From: Diphasiastrum complanatum
Taxonomy: Eukaryota; Streptophyta; Lycopodiopsida; Lycopodiales; Lycopodiaceae
DNA: 64,000 bases
Reading direction: 5' to 3'
NCBI GenBank assembly: GCA_029204225.1
Contig: CM055096.1
Span: forward strand, 73,784,919 to 73,848,918
Numbering within the stretch: position 1 is the first letter of the stretch; the number at the start of each line of letters is the position of its first letter. A model generated the notes under the pieces. It did no database searches. It was not told the DNA's origin and saw only the letters and a list, made by a program, of their open reading frames with translations. The position numbers and the translations under genes were made by a program. Positions 23,198-34,866 of this stretch are shown in pieces.

Positions 23198-23660
23198 CTA
23201 AAAATCGTCCACATCCCAATCGTCAAGACGCTCCTCATCTTCTAAATCAATAGGTGCAACATGGCTAGTAGAAAAAATGTCCTCTGCAACAATATTTTAT
23301 AGTTAGTGAATTGAAAACTTGTTTTTGTATTCACTCAAAAAAGTAGGGGAATATAGGAATCGCATAATATATTGATGGGCTATATGCTTCAACAGCAGGG
23401 GGTCAGAGTGCATGGCAACGCAATGTCTTTGGGTAGCTCTACAACAAGAATAGTCGACCCGCACCCAACCAATGGATCAAAGACAACCCCATATTTTTTG
23501 CAAAACGTCTCCACTAGAAATTGCATAAACACGGGAGATTTCTCATGGCCACCATGAAAAGGCAATGAGGTACCAGCATCTATCATGAGACATGCAGTCG
23601 AAAAGTAATGTGTCCATGTATTGGAATCACTTTTGAATAACGAGGGGTCCAAATTATCTC
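23198..23660 (-). pseudogene. Frameshifted N4/N6-type DNA methyltransferase-like remnant
   Basis: On the minus strand, one frame (23652 down to about 23450) reads LPFHGGHEKSPVFMQFLVET, then VVFDPLVGCGST. This resembles the region before and including the AdoMet-binding motif of N4/N6 DNA methylases (typically H..EKP...., then VLDPF.GSGTT). A second frame (about 23445 down to 23303) continues CRATQRHCVAMHSDPLLLKH, which fits the following acidic strand and helix of the same fold. The two are offset, so at least one frameshift breaks the gene. A possible intron (GTGAATAC ... TTGTTGCAG) then leads to an acidic tail, DLEDEERLDDWDVDDF, ending in TAG at 23198. The catalytic (D/N/S)PP(Y/W) motif was not found upstream, so the gene is incomplete. 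The assignment rests on motif order only. Confidence 0.42.
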
Positions 23661-24002
23661 CACCAGTACCAAAATGGAAAGATGGACATTGCTTGCCAGT
23701 TGCAAGTTGTCCGCCCCCATAGCATCATTAACACTAACATTGGAAAATGTATGTGCACATTGTCTATGGGTTTTTGAAGGTTTCTGCACATACTCAATGT
23801 CTGGTCTATGTGCAACATTTTCGTTCTCATTAATCCATTCACTAATGGGACATTTTCGAGGTATGCTTTGAACTCCATGAGGTGATCTTCTATCGCTTGT
23901 CGGGTCAAAAGTCTCAACGAAGTTGCAAACACTGTTCAAAAATGAGGTTCCAATAGGCCCTTCAAAGTAAGTAATAAGGATAATAGGCCAATAAGGGCCC
24001 AA

Positions 24003-24941
24003 TGTAGTTTAAATAATACTTTACAAGGGCTAACTATCCCTCAAGATAGTTAGGTTAAGTTATGTTAGAAGATTCTGGTGAAGATTCTTCTAACAGATAG
24101 TTCCAATAAAGATTCTTCTAACGATGATATCATGCCGCCAAACTACGCCAAGGAACGTTGACGAACAACCCAAAAGGAGTTCCAGAATTCAGATCCATCG
24201 AGAAAGCCAATATCAAAACGTCAACAAGATTGCAGACCGGCCAACGAGCAAAGACCAAGCCCAGCATCTTTTCAGCAGATTTTACGGTAAAGGTTGTCGG
24301 TTGAGATTGGACAGGAAGACATCTGTCGAGATGGCAAGTAAAGGCATCGGTCAAGTAGGGAAGGAAAAAATTGTGCAAAGCAGAGGTGTGGGAAAATGGT
24401 GTATCTGCAAGAAAAGAAATCGAGGGAGTGAGGTTGGAATGGTAGAGCAGAAAGGTGAAGTAAAATGGCTGAAAGAACATGATGTTTGGATGCCGGTTGA
24501 GTATGGGAATGTTGGAAAGATGGAAAGATGGAGAAATGTGAGAACAAAATGGTGTAGGTGGTGAGGAGTGGAAAAAACAAGTGGTTGTGAAGACGTTGAT
24601 GATGATGTGCTCAATAGTGTAACGGGAGCATAATGTGTGCTCGCGTGACACTACCCCTCAGGTGTGCAAAAAGTTTCAAGAAAATGGTTCGTCTGTCAGT
24701 GATGTTAGGTTTGGAATGGTTGGTGATGGCACTCTGTATGGTGATTAACCCAGGATGGTAGAAACTCGGTGGATGTAGTGTGTAGCCAAGGACGGATGGA
24801 TGTAACAGAAGAGCGCCAAAATCGAGCATGGAAGTAGCAAGATCGCCAACAGATAGTCACAAGAAATGCTAGTATTCGCACTTCGCTGAGGTACAAATGC
24901 CTTTGTTGATGTGATGGCTCTTTAAAATACTTTAAAAAAAA
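24003..24941. other. LTR-like sequence of uncertain class
   Basis: TGTTAGAAG and CTTCTAACA form a 9-bp inverted pair at 24063-24095, a word typical of plant copia LTR ends. At 24650 the minus strand reads TGAGGGGTAG followed by TGTCACGCG, resembling a polypurine tract plus an LTR start. Open frames cover 24124-24650 on both strands but match nothing I know and overlap each other. I treat the stretch as probable retroelement LTR, not as a gene. Confidence 0.35.
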
Positions 24942-25392
24942 ACCTTCAATCGAGATCTTGATGAGTGGCTTCGGTCAAGATCTTGATGAATGTCTTCGGT
25001 CGATATGGGACTGGAATTTCTCGGTCGAGATGAGACTGAAATCCGTCGGTCGAGATCTAAGTGAAAGTCGTCAGTCAAGAACTGACTGGAATCCTTCGGT
25101 CGAGATCTCTGACTAAAACTCGTCGGTCGAGATTTGAGTGAAAGTCGTCAGTCGAGATCTGACTGGAACCCTTCGGTCGAGATATGATTGAAACCCGTCG
25201 GTCGAGATCTAAGTGAAAGCTTCGGTCAAGATCTGATTGAAACACGTCAATTGAGATTTGCCTGGAACCCTTGGGTCGAGATATGACTGAAAGCTTTGGT
25301 CGAGATCTGACTGAAACGCGTCGGTCGAGATCTGATTGGAACCCTTCGGTCGAGATTTGACTGAAACCCATCGGTCGAGATCTGACTGAGTA
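24942..25392. repeat. Minisatellite, 18 copies of a ~25-bp unit
   Basis: The unit core is TCGGTCGAGATCTGACTG plus a short variable tail, giving about 25 bp repeated 18 times. Variants alternate: tails AAGTGAAAGTC, ACTGGAACCC and ATTGAAACCC recur in order, suggesting a three-monomer higher-order unit of about 75 bp. The array lies beyond the gypsy fragment at 25840-27490. Open frames through it are a by-product of the unit length. Confidence 0.9.
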
Positions 25393-25747
25393 GTTATTGA
25401 GAAATGGATCTTTGTGATGTAAGTGGAGAACTTCATGAGGAAAAATATGATTGTGGCTCAAATTAGAAGTTCTCATTGGAAAGAAGTATCTCAGTGACTA
25501 GATTTATGTTGTAATTGGAAATACTGAGATATCATACATACAGAAAGGAGGTGGGCCTAAAATGTGACAAATCTTGTCCTTGTGATGTAGTTTGTGTCAT
25601 TTGTTGACCTATAACACGCATGGTAAATGGAAATTTAAATGAATATGCACTAATGTAAATAAATACAAGCATGAAGTATAAAACAATAAAAGGATACAAA
25701 AAATAGGTATGCAAAAAGACAATATCAAAACAAGAAAAAATGTAAAA

Positions 25748-25826
25748 TATATACCATGGAATTAGAGTTAAATGGGGTCAACAAAATATATACCATGGAA
25801 TTAGAGTTAAATGGAGTCAACAAAAA
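25748..25826. repeat. Two-copy tandem duplication (39 bp)
   Basis: ATACCATGGAATTAGAGTTA and what follows, up to GTCAACAAA, occurs twice with a period of 39 bp and one base difference. A recent local duplication. Confidence 0.9.
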
Positions 25827-25839
25827 ACAACTCCTCGTA

Positions 25840-26515
25840 ATACCGTCGTAGACGACCACCGTTGACGACAGTGTCTAGGAGTATTCCGTCAAGTGTTTGT
25901 AGCTGGACTGCACCATTAGGAAAGATTTTATTGATAACATACGGTCCCTCACTTTCTGAATTTCAATTTTTTGGGGTGCTTCTTAGATGTATAAAGAAGC
26001 ACATGGTCACCTAAGTGTAAATCCTTGTTGCGTAAGTGATGGTCATGCCAGATCTTTTGACGTCTTTTGTTAACTAGTTGTGTGTGGTAGGATATGAGTC
26101 TAGTTTTGCATAACTGGGCTAACGTAAATAGCCTGGTCTTTACTTGTTGCTCAGTTGTAGCTTTCTCACAAAGATCTATGGAGAAGGCTTCCATGACTCT
26201 TAGAGAGTGTACTAAGAACTCGACATACATTACCGCCTCTTGACCATACACTAGATGGAATGGGGTAACCCATCCAGTGGCTTTCTTTGAAGTTGTGCGG
26301 TAAGCCCAGATATCTGAGAAGAGTTTCGTTCCCAATCGGAGTGACTTATCTCTACTATCTTTGTCAATATCTTACAGATCGTCTTGTTAGTGGACTCAGT
26401 CTAGCCATTACACCTAGGATAGTACAGTGTACTCTTTCGGTGAACTACAAGGTAATGGCGTAGCAAATTATCAATGATGACATTTAAGAAGATACACATC
26501 CCATGTGTATACTTT
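25840..26515 (-). pseudogene. Gypsy integrase fragment
   Basis: The minus-strand translation gives RKSTLYYPRCNG.TESTNKT, carrying the region of the third catalytic acidic residue. It then gives IWAYRTTSKKATGWVTPFHL and VYGQEAV, typical of the gypsy integrase C-terminal part, ending near LRRYYEE. Stops and at least one frame change interrupt it. It follows the protease frame at 26572-27156 with almost no gap, so the reverse transcriptase and RNase H, which should lie between, are deleted. Confidence 0.75.
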
Positions 26516-26571
26516 GGGCTTGGGCCTATATGTTTGTGTGTTGGGTACTGTGGAGATCATTTGCACATGAG

Positions 26572-27486
26572 CTAAAGGCCCTGGCGATTTGATCTCTTGT
26601 GGGATCGATGTCCAATTGAGTCAACCGTGATCCGTTTTTCATTATTGCCAAAGGTTATCTTACTTCTTTTCCAATCATCTACAACACCTGCCATCTGTAG
26701 CCAGGGTGTACCAAGAAGGAGCTTATAGGTATTTGCATCATCTGGTAGATCTAGAATAACATAATCGATTACAAATTTGACACCTGCAACGCGAACATTG
26801 ATATTCGATAAATGACCTGCAGGGTCTGTAACTCGCTGATTAGCCATGCAAAGTTTGTAGTGTGGCTGATCGAGGATATGGAATCCCCATGACTTTGCCA
26901 ATGACAAAGCCATTATATTGATGCCTAATCCACTATCAAGGATAGCGGACACTGCGGGGTAGTCTTTATAGGTCATAGACAAGGTGATGCTAGTCCCCTT
27001 ATCAACATCTATATTCATCAGATTCATAGGAATTTGAGGAATTTCAGGAATCTCTTCGGATTTTTGTTGTTTGTTAGGAATAGTAGGCAGTTGAAAACTA
27101 CGATGGATATAGCGTTGAAGCCTTGTGAAAGATTTTTTCACGCTACGAAATGACATGGTGATTTGAGCCTATAGGAGTTCAGAGAATACCTCAAGTCTCG
27201 GTAGGGATTGCTCTTTTTCAGGGATTTGAACGGATAACAGAGCTTCCGTATTTTCTTCCCCTCGCAAAAACTCATCCCTAAATTCATTGTACTGCCTTTG
27301 TTCCGCAAAATTATACAATGGGAGGAGAGGATATGAAGGGAATCTGATTGAGTAATTGGAGAGCGAAATCGTTGACATTGAGTGAGGAGTCAAGTAGAGG
27401 TGAGGGAGGTATCGAAGAAGGTTTTGGTGGAATAGTAGAGTCAAACTCAATGTTAACTGTGATGGAAGCGATGGAAGTGGTAGCAA
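26572..27486 (-). pseudogene. Gypsy gag-pol linker and aspartic protease
   Basis: A single minus-strand frame from 27486 to 26572 is broken by one TAG at 27169-27171. The upper part is Leu/Pro-rich and then charged. The lower 194 codons contain the protease core: AILDSGLGINIM (active-site DSG), then YVILDLPDDANTYKLLLGTPWL, the second conserved loop of retropepsins. It would cut the polyprotein. It belongs to the same minus-strand element as the integrase below it and perhaps the gag at 32.25-33.18 kb. Confidence 0.75.
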
Positions 27487-28480
27487 GTGGTGTCTGTAGT
27501 GGTCAAGAGGTGGTGGGTGAAGGCGTAGTTGCTTGGATTGTTGAAGTACCCAGAGTGACTGGCGGGGACAGCGTGGATGTCATTATACGCAGAAAATTTA
27601 CATTACTTATGAAGTGATATGGTCGAACTGAGTAGAAACCAACTAAATTTTGTGTTCAGGATCGTTATTAATCGCCTAGAATGGAATACATTTGTGAAGA
27701 GACACCTTACCTTTCGAGCATAGGTGATGCTTGCAAAATCTGAAAACTGTTTGGAAAACTCATACCTGGATGATTGCAGTAGTGGTTTCTTATGAGGATG
27801 CCATGTTTAGTCCCTCAAGTGCTCTTGCCTTCCTTATACTTAAACCGTTCATAACGTTATTGTCAGCCATTGTGAAACCGATAGTAAGTATATTAAAGAG
27901 AGCCTACTACTCATTGCTTATACAAATCTGAAGCGAATGGTTTAATGTGCATACCTGTGCAAACGCTTATAGCTTTATGGTTCGAAACCGAACCTAATCG
28001 AAAATGAAGATAGTAGTAATATTCGATGCTACAAAGAGCGCAAGTTTTATTTGTTAGTGCTTAAACATAGTAGTATTCCCTTTGAAATAGCAGTCATTCA
28101 CAAGCATGATAACAAAACCAGTTACAGCATGAGGTATACTAATCATAATCAGAACGTGCCAGTGTTTGAGTTGTATCTTTAGTATAATAGCATGATACTA
28201 CAATAGCTTCGTCTCTGGAGTATGTATGTAACCTTTAGTTACTTATGAAACAACCACACATCCATACTATCCTTTGAAAGATAGTAAAGTATACTGTAAA
28301 TTGTAGTTAAGAAACCAAACTATCATCCTTTCATATCTATGATAAGGAGTTTGAATCCATATAACCATTCATGAGATAGGAAATGTTTCATCACTGGTCA
28401 TTATGAAGCTCTTGTCTCAACCTACCATATGTGATGCATAACTATCATTATCATGCTTTATAAAGTATGTGGAAGGAAGC
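27487..28480. other. Non-coding stretch beside the gypsy fragment
   Basis: No coding or RNA feature is supported. It may include LTR or untranslated sequence of the adjoining element, but no terminal motif could be matched. Confidence 0.3.
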
Positions 28481-28725
28481 ATTGGTTCATCGCTGGTCCA
28501 TCACTGGATAGCTTACCATATATATCAACTTTTTGAGTATCTTGCTCAAGATACATCGCTGCAGGTCCATCGCTGGACAACAACTCATATATCTTCAACA
28601 AGCTTCTCCATATTTGAGTAAGCCTCATCGCTGGTCCATCGCAGGACAACGACTAGTCTTTGAAGGGAATGTCATGCCAAAAAAAGTTGTATGAACCCTC
28701 GCAGATCCATTGCTTGACAGTGGAT
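28480..28725. repeat. ~70-bp tandem repeat, four units
   Basis: The phrase CATCGCTGGTCCATCGCTGGA recurs with variation at about 28488, 28554, 28626 and 28697, at spacings of 66, 72 and 71 bases. In one minus frame it encodes a repeated SSDGPA motif, but no gene context supports translation. Confidence 0.75.
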
Positions 28726-29096
28726 TCATACCTTCACATTTATCATCTAGAACACTTGATAACCTTCATAAGTATACAAGAGATGAATGCAAATACACGA
28801 AACGAGCAGAACCACATACCGTAGACTTAAAGCAGATAACTTCAAGCCAGGGAGGGTGCCATCTCTTCCAACCTTCTTCTCACCGTATAGTAGAAAAAAC
28901 TCATTCGAGAACAAGCTACATATAGTGGTTTCATAGGAAGTATCGTGGAAGCTCCCTTTTAGCCAAAAATGGTGGAAAAATATTTTTAGAAAAGTATCAA
29001 AAAAGGTTGGGTTGGCAACAAAGTTTAGGACCATCAAATCATATATGTTTGTTTATAGCATGATCAAGGGTGGTAACTTTTGATAAACAAGAGTCC

Positions 29097-29367
<271 letters not shown>

Positions 29368-29499
29368 ATGGCGAGAGAGAGAGAGGAGTGTGAGAGCCGA
29401 GGCGAGAGCATGAGAAACAACAAGGGCGTTTGACTGTCACATCAAGAGCGTGGAAAAGAATGGTAAGTCGTTTAGGTTATTTGCCCACATAGGATGATG

Positions 29500-31260
29500 G
29501 CAATGTTACCCAAGAGGAGCTTGTTGCCTTGGAAGAATCTGTAAGGTTGAGTGAAGTTGTGGAAGTAGCTCAATTTACGCAAGTGGATAATCAAACCACG
29601 GAACAATTTGAGGAAGAGATTGTGATGGATGAGGAAGGGGAAGATGTTGAGAAAGACTTGGTGAAAAAGACTAAAAAAGAAAAGAATACGCTAGAGGACA
29701 TTGGTGTAGTTTCTCTTTCATTTCATTTGGAAACATTATCAATTCTTTTGGATGAGCTGAAATTAAGTCGTCCCACACCGCCTCCTATGATTCCACTTTA
29801 TAGGATTTTTTCAAATAAGGCAATTTGTATGGTGGGCAAACAAAGAATGGTTTTGAAGGAGACATATAAGTGAGAGGGCTACATCATACAAAAGGGGATT
29901 TTGTTTTGTCATTATATACGTCCTCAGGAAAATGTGTCATGGTTAAAGACCATGCAAAGACACTATGGTGCAATGTCGACTTTTTCAAAAATAAATTTTC
30001 AGCTAATGAGTTACTAGAGGTTGAGAAAATAAAACAACTCAAGGCAAAGAAATCGGGAGCAACCATGTGGTACCCATTGACCAAGTACATGTTAGCTCGA
30101 GTGTTATTTGAGGTATGCAGTACTAGATGAAGTTTTGAAAAGAGCTTACTTGTCAATGTTAATAGTGCTAGAATTGATTGATTTGTGTGGTTTCTTGTTG
30201 CTAGTATGATATTGCAAAGGAATTGAGAGCAAAATTTAATGCTGGTGTCGATTAAAAACATTAAACTTGCAAAGACGTTGAAAATATGATACACTATAAG
30301 TGGATCAACAAGATGGAAAAGCTACTTGGAGTGGTTAATCCCAGTCTAGGACAAGAGTGGTTTGAGAAGGTGGTCAATATGGAACCACAAGGTCCAGGGT
30401 TTTGTTTTGGTCTTGAAAAACTGCATGCACTCGGGTGTTCTAGTGTGAAGATTGAGGTGCGAACTCGATGGTTGTCTATCAGCCTTGGGACGATGTGAGC
30501 ACAGTTTGGGGTGCCAAGCAATGATAAGGATTACAGGCTTTGAGTGGCCAAAGAAACATGGCTAGAATACTTGGTGGAGCAGCATGAATGTCAAACACTA
30601 GGTAAATGTTTTTCATAGTGTTTGTGCATGCTTAAAGCTGTTTCTTTTTTAAATTTTCAATTGACAAAATGTCTTTTTTATTGGGATATTATCAGGCAGA
30701 GTCTTTTTCATTGCCAAGTAGCACCACGTTGTCCAGATACAAAACGAAGTTCAAGACAAAATTCCAAAAGCAAATGTTCTCGAAGTTGGAACCATTCATG
30801 GATTATTCGAGGGGCGGGAAAGAGCAGGAGGACATCGTGAATAGTGCCAAAAGAGTTGTATGGAGGTTTGTAGGAGTTTTGAAATGGAAAATATGATGGT
30901 ACATAGGTTTCATTTGAAATATTCAGATGCAAACAATTTTGTATTTTTTGTTCTTGTAGGTACATGAAGCATTTCATTGATGTTGGTGAGATTCAAGTGC
31001 TTCCAGAAATTTTCAATACTTGGAATCAGATAGAAATTCCTCCCATGTCAATGTACTTAGAAAAATATCATTAGTCTAAGAGGGGTGGACTTTTTCAATG
31101 GGAGGTCATCACCAGCCCTTGGTGGCTTGATTTTCCCAATGGAACATGCCCCATAGAGGAGAAATCTTTGTTTGACACCCACCGATTAGGGAACTTGCAT
31201 GTTGATGGTGTAGCGGAGTACGGGTAGACAACCCAATTGTTGTTCTTGCAAAAAAGTTGG
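29500..31260 (+). pseudogene. Decayed intron-containing gene of unknown identity
   Basis: Several plus-strand blocks look coding and are joined by plausible introns. Block 29529-29873 is acidic, ending near GKQRMVLKETY. Block 29870-30115 reads GDFVLSLYTSSGKCVMVKDH and NVDFFKNKFSANELLEVEKI. Possible introns are GAG|GTATGC ... TTGCTAG|TATGATATTG (resuming YDIAKELRAKFNAG), ACTAG|GTAAAT ... TATCAG|GCAGAG, and TGGAG|GTTTGT ... TTGTAG|GTACATG. Further blocks lie at 30286-30490, 30700-30860 and 30960-31230. In-frame stops interrupt several blocks, so it looks dead. I do not recognise the family. It could be a host gene copy or part of a transposon. Confidence 0.35.
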
Positions 31261-31307
31261 ATGTTCGCTTTCAAGTGTTCTTCATGTACCATCTTTTTAC
31301 AAATATG

Positions 31308-31450
31308 CTTATAGATCTAGGACACAAAGTAGAATTTGAATTGGATCAATGCAAAGTAGTCGATAGGACAGGCAAGATCCTAGCACTCGGAAAGAGGCAT
31401 GGATACATGTACAAATTAAGTCATTGCTTTTCTGCCACTAATCAGGCTCT
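31308..31450 (+). pseudogene. Copia pre-integrase domain fragment
   Basis: The translation LGHKVEFELDQCKVVDRTGK, then ILALGKRHGYMYKL, follows the pattern of the copia gag-pre-integrase domain (..LG..V.F....C.V.D..GK....G....LY.L). It runs directly into LTR-like sequence at about 31472. No other copia domains are adjacent. Confidence 0.5.
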
Positions 31451-31471
31451 TAATACTTTTGTACAGATCAA

Positions 31472-31990
31472 TAAAAGTTGTAGGGTGTATAGATTCGATG
31501 GTGAGCAGCCCTTCGCCTGAAGGGTTAGAACACAAAGATAGGTTCCTAACTATGCTTAGTTGCTAGTTTAGATGCCTTCCTAGCTCTATCTTAACACTAG
31601 TACCCCAACTTAGCACTATTTTCACTAACTCTAACCACAAGCACACATCATTATTGAAGGTGAAAAGAGAAAGGAGAGGGTTGAGATGGAGGTTAGCTCA
31701 TGTGCTGAATGTGCATGCTTATGGAGAGACCACAACTAGTAAAAACAATAACAATGGAAACTAGAAGCAAAAAGCAAAACACAATAAGAAGCATAAGCAA
31801 GATGGATTAGCACATGAGGATGCTTTGGCTCTAAAAAATAGTAGAGTCTCCTCCTCTCTATTAGCATGTAAAATGGTGTACAATAGGTGCCTTTTTATCT
31901 TTGGGGTGGCCCTTGCCCCTTGCTTCCTATTGGCTACTTGCAAAAAGGTGGGATTGAAATCCACACCCTTCAAAAGAAACACAAACTAAT
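31472..31990 (-). repeat. LTR-like sequence related to 22090-22543
   Basis: On the minus strand this ends CACCCTACA at 31472 and shares ordered blocks with the LTR at 22090-22543. No primer site follows its inner end, so it is a solo or 3' LTR, or a fragment. Its outer end is not defined. Confidence 0.5.
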
Positions 31991-32256
31991 CTATGGTGCA
32001 CAAGGAAGCACACCCACCTACCACCTTTGACTTTTGACTAATTACAAAACTTAGGAATCTAAGTTAAGCTTAAACTTTGGCCTTCTAATATTATTTTAAT
32101 TACATGGCCCAAAGTCAAATGCTCATTGGGACATGGGATTATACACACAGGAAGCCACGACCCGTATTTCTACTATTTTTTACTACTTTGTGTATTTACA
32201 TGGAAATACCAGGGCCTCCGATCTGAAGTAGTGCCGGTCCCTCGGCACTATGGTGT

Positions 32257-33180
32257 TTAGTAAAGCGCTCGTTTACTCATCATTTTTGGATGATGTAACC
32301 GGTAACTTCCTCTATGAAGGCCAGTCTTTTTGTACTTTTCTTGTCCTTGGAGGTTAAGAGGAGTTGTGGATGCCTGTGAGCCAAAATTGGTCAGTCCACA
32401 CTTGGAATCTGCTTGTCCAAGCACTATTGGTAGTAGAGGCAGAGGCATCATCATGCAATTTGTCCTTACGTTTGGCTCTTCGTTCCCTTCTGCATTTTCG
32501 TTCCTGGTCGGAGTTATCGGAGTCTGAACTAGTGCTCTCACTATCGTCGACTCTCTTGATGGCATCAGCGCAGGCTGCTTGAAAAGACGCGTATTTGTTT
32601 CTTCGCTTCATTTGTTGTCTGATTCCCTTAGGTAATCCTGCCATGAACCAGGTCAGGACACTATGGTCTGGGACGCTATCAGGGTCACATACACCATGCA
32701 ATCTTTTGATCTGCTCAATGTAATCACATAGGGACTCGTTCTTCTTGTCCATATGGATTCAGCCTAATTGCAAGAATGGATCGGAAAGAAAACGGGTGGA
32801 TTTGAATCTCGTAATAAACTCAGCCTATAAGGTATTCCAATCATCGCATTCGTTTTGCTCAAGATTGAAATACCAATCTTTAGCAGTATCAGTCAAGCAC
32901 AGATTGAAGTATCTTAACAGCTCTTGCGGGTTGTCGTCTATGTAGGCTCTACATGCTTGGGTATTGATCTGTAAAAATCGTCGTGGATCTCCCTTGCCAT
33001 CAAACCTCGGGAGGTCGATTTTGGGGAAGTTTAGAACTGCATGAGGTACAAACGGCCTAGGATTGTCCATTGGTGGAGGATCTATGTCAACTGACTTGGG
33101 TAATATCTTGATTGGCGCATTGACAAACTCCTCGAGTTTAGGGAGATCCAAGGTGGATAATCTCCTTCCGGATCTTAGTT
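32257..33180 (-). pseudogene. Gypsy gag
   Basis: One minus-strand frame from 33151 to 32354 is broken by two stops near 32825 and 32755. It carries the retrotransposon gag core: PKIDLPRFDGKGDPRRFLQI, ELLRYFNLCLTDTAKDWYFN, a short gap, then LTWFMAGLPKGIRQQM and a Ser/Asp- and Arg/Lys-rich tail. It packages element RNA in active relatives. The gag at 34.9-36.8 kb belongs to a related family. Downstream pol is not contiguous, since 27.5-32.2 kb is filled with other sequence. Confidence 0.75.
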
Positions 33181-34540
33181 ACATACAACGGAACAGAAAT
33201 AGGACTGTGTTGGGGAGTTTTTTTTTTGTGTATGGATGTTTTTGATCTTTTTCTGATTCACTTTCCTCAGATATATTTTTGTAGTTTTTCTCAATGTATA
33301 AATGATCAACACTAGATCAGATGAAGGATCTAACTGATGCAATGATGAATCGTAGATCAAGCTCAAATCGAGAGCAAAACTAAAGTAGGATAGGTGGTCA
33401 TGGAATGGAGTAAATGCAAATTCAAAAGGCAATTGTAGAAATGAAAATACAAATAAATACAGACGAGTTCTGATTGTGAAAGAATCAAGAGAAGTCCTAG
33501 AATTTCTCTGATGGTGAGTTATACGAGGCAAGTAATAGCAAGAGCGAGTAATAGGATCATAACTCGCTATTAGCAGATTCCAGAGAAACCCTCAGATGCC
33601 GAGCCAAGCAGAAAACACAGAGCATCTCTTACCCAAGACCGAGGAGGTTTCATAAGGAGGAGAGTAGGAGAAGCTGAGAGCCGAGGATTACTAGCTAGGA
33701 TTATAGGTTATTTCTATGTGAGCTTACATGGTGAATCCCAGAGAAGGAATGACCATGTAGGAGCTAGTGACATTCCTAGGCAATGTGAATAAATGTAGAC
33801 CCTTCTTAAATAAAGTAGAGTGAGCCACCTTTTGATGGTGACCTCTAGTGGAAGAGCTATTTCCACTTGTAATATCTAAACTAGTGGAATTGCCACTTAG
33901 GCTCCAGTATTTGTCAATTATTACAGTTCTTAACCCAATTTAGTGCAAAAATCCCTACATAAAAACTGTGCCATTTGGAGACTCACCATTATTAGCTTCT
34001 GACTAATATCCCTTGTTCAGAATAATATAAAACAATAAAAAAATAATCCATGTTCACAGATTTTCGCCATAGGCCAAATTTTTGCCCGAACCTTTAGATT
34101 TTATTCTTTTTTTCCATCAGTTTTTCGCCTTAAAGTTTTCATCTTTTTTTTTTTTCCAACCGCTTTGCGAGTTTTGTCGCATTTTCGCATTTTTACTAAA
34201 ACCCTAAACCTTCACGTTTTTCAGTTTTTTCAACCACCCAAAAGCTTGGCTTTTTTCTAAACCCTGACACTTCGCATTTTTTGGTTTTTCAGCCAACCAA
34301 GACCTCGCATTCTTCGGCTTTCTCCATAGCCCAAAATTTTTTGCATTTCTGATCTTTAAAATTTTCTGGATTTTTGGAACCTCAAACCTTCACATTCTTC
34401 GCATTTTGACATTTTTCGTCCATAACACAAACTCATCACGTATTTCACATTCTCACAACCATAAAATGTGTCACATTTTTATTTTTTGCAACATTTACAT
34501 TTTTTGCTTTTTGAAACACTCAACCAGTCTTAATTTTTGC
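33181..34540. other. Non-coding sequence, including T-rich phrase repeats
   Basis: Bases 33181-34020 show nothing recognisable. From about 34050 onward, on both sides of the ATA run, variants of TTCGCATTTTTCG recur every 20-60 bases between T-rich and CAACCCTAA-like words, up to about 34850. It may be the leader of the gypsy element whose gag begins at about 34900. Confidence 0.4.
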
Positions 34541-34541
34541 C

Positions 34542-34605
<64 letters not shown>
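34541..34605. repeat. (ATA)n microsatellite
   Basis: About 65 bases of uninterrupted AAT/ATA trinucleotides. Confidence 0.97.
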
Positions 34606-34609
<4 letters not shown>

Positions 34610-34866
34610 TTTTTCCTCCTTTTTTGCGCGAATTTAAAATATTTCCCTAAAAGTCACATTTTTCGGGTTTTTACAACCTTTGCATTTGTCGCTTTTTGCC
34701 ACCTTCGCATTTTTCGCTTTGTCACAACCCTAATTGTTGCAGTTTTTTGCTTTTTGAGCACAACCCTCAGTTGTCGCATTTTTTTGTTTTGACCCTAAAC
34801 CTTCGCATCTTTCGAGATTTAGCCACGTTTGGATTTTTTGCCAATCCTCAAAGTACTCTAGATTTA

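Noticed and set aside
24124-24651. Overlapping 146- and 173-codon frames on opposite strands
   Set aside because: Neither matches a family, they overlap each other, and the region has LTR-like end motifs.
24942-25392. CRISPR-like array
   Set aside because: Units are contiguous variants without unique spacers, and the genome is eukaryotic.
25075-25476. 133-codon minus frame of LDRR/SRPK repeats
   Set aside because: A reading of the 25-bp minisatellite, not a repeat protein.
34197-34213. Interstitial telomere-like AAACCCTAAACC
   Set aside because: Fewer than two plant telomere units and part of the surrounding phrase repeats; too short to call telomeric.
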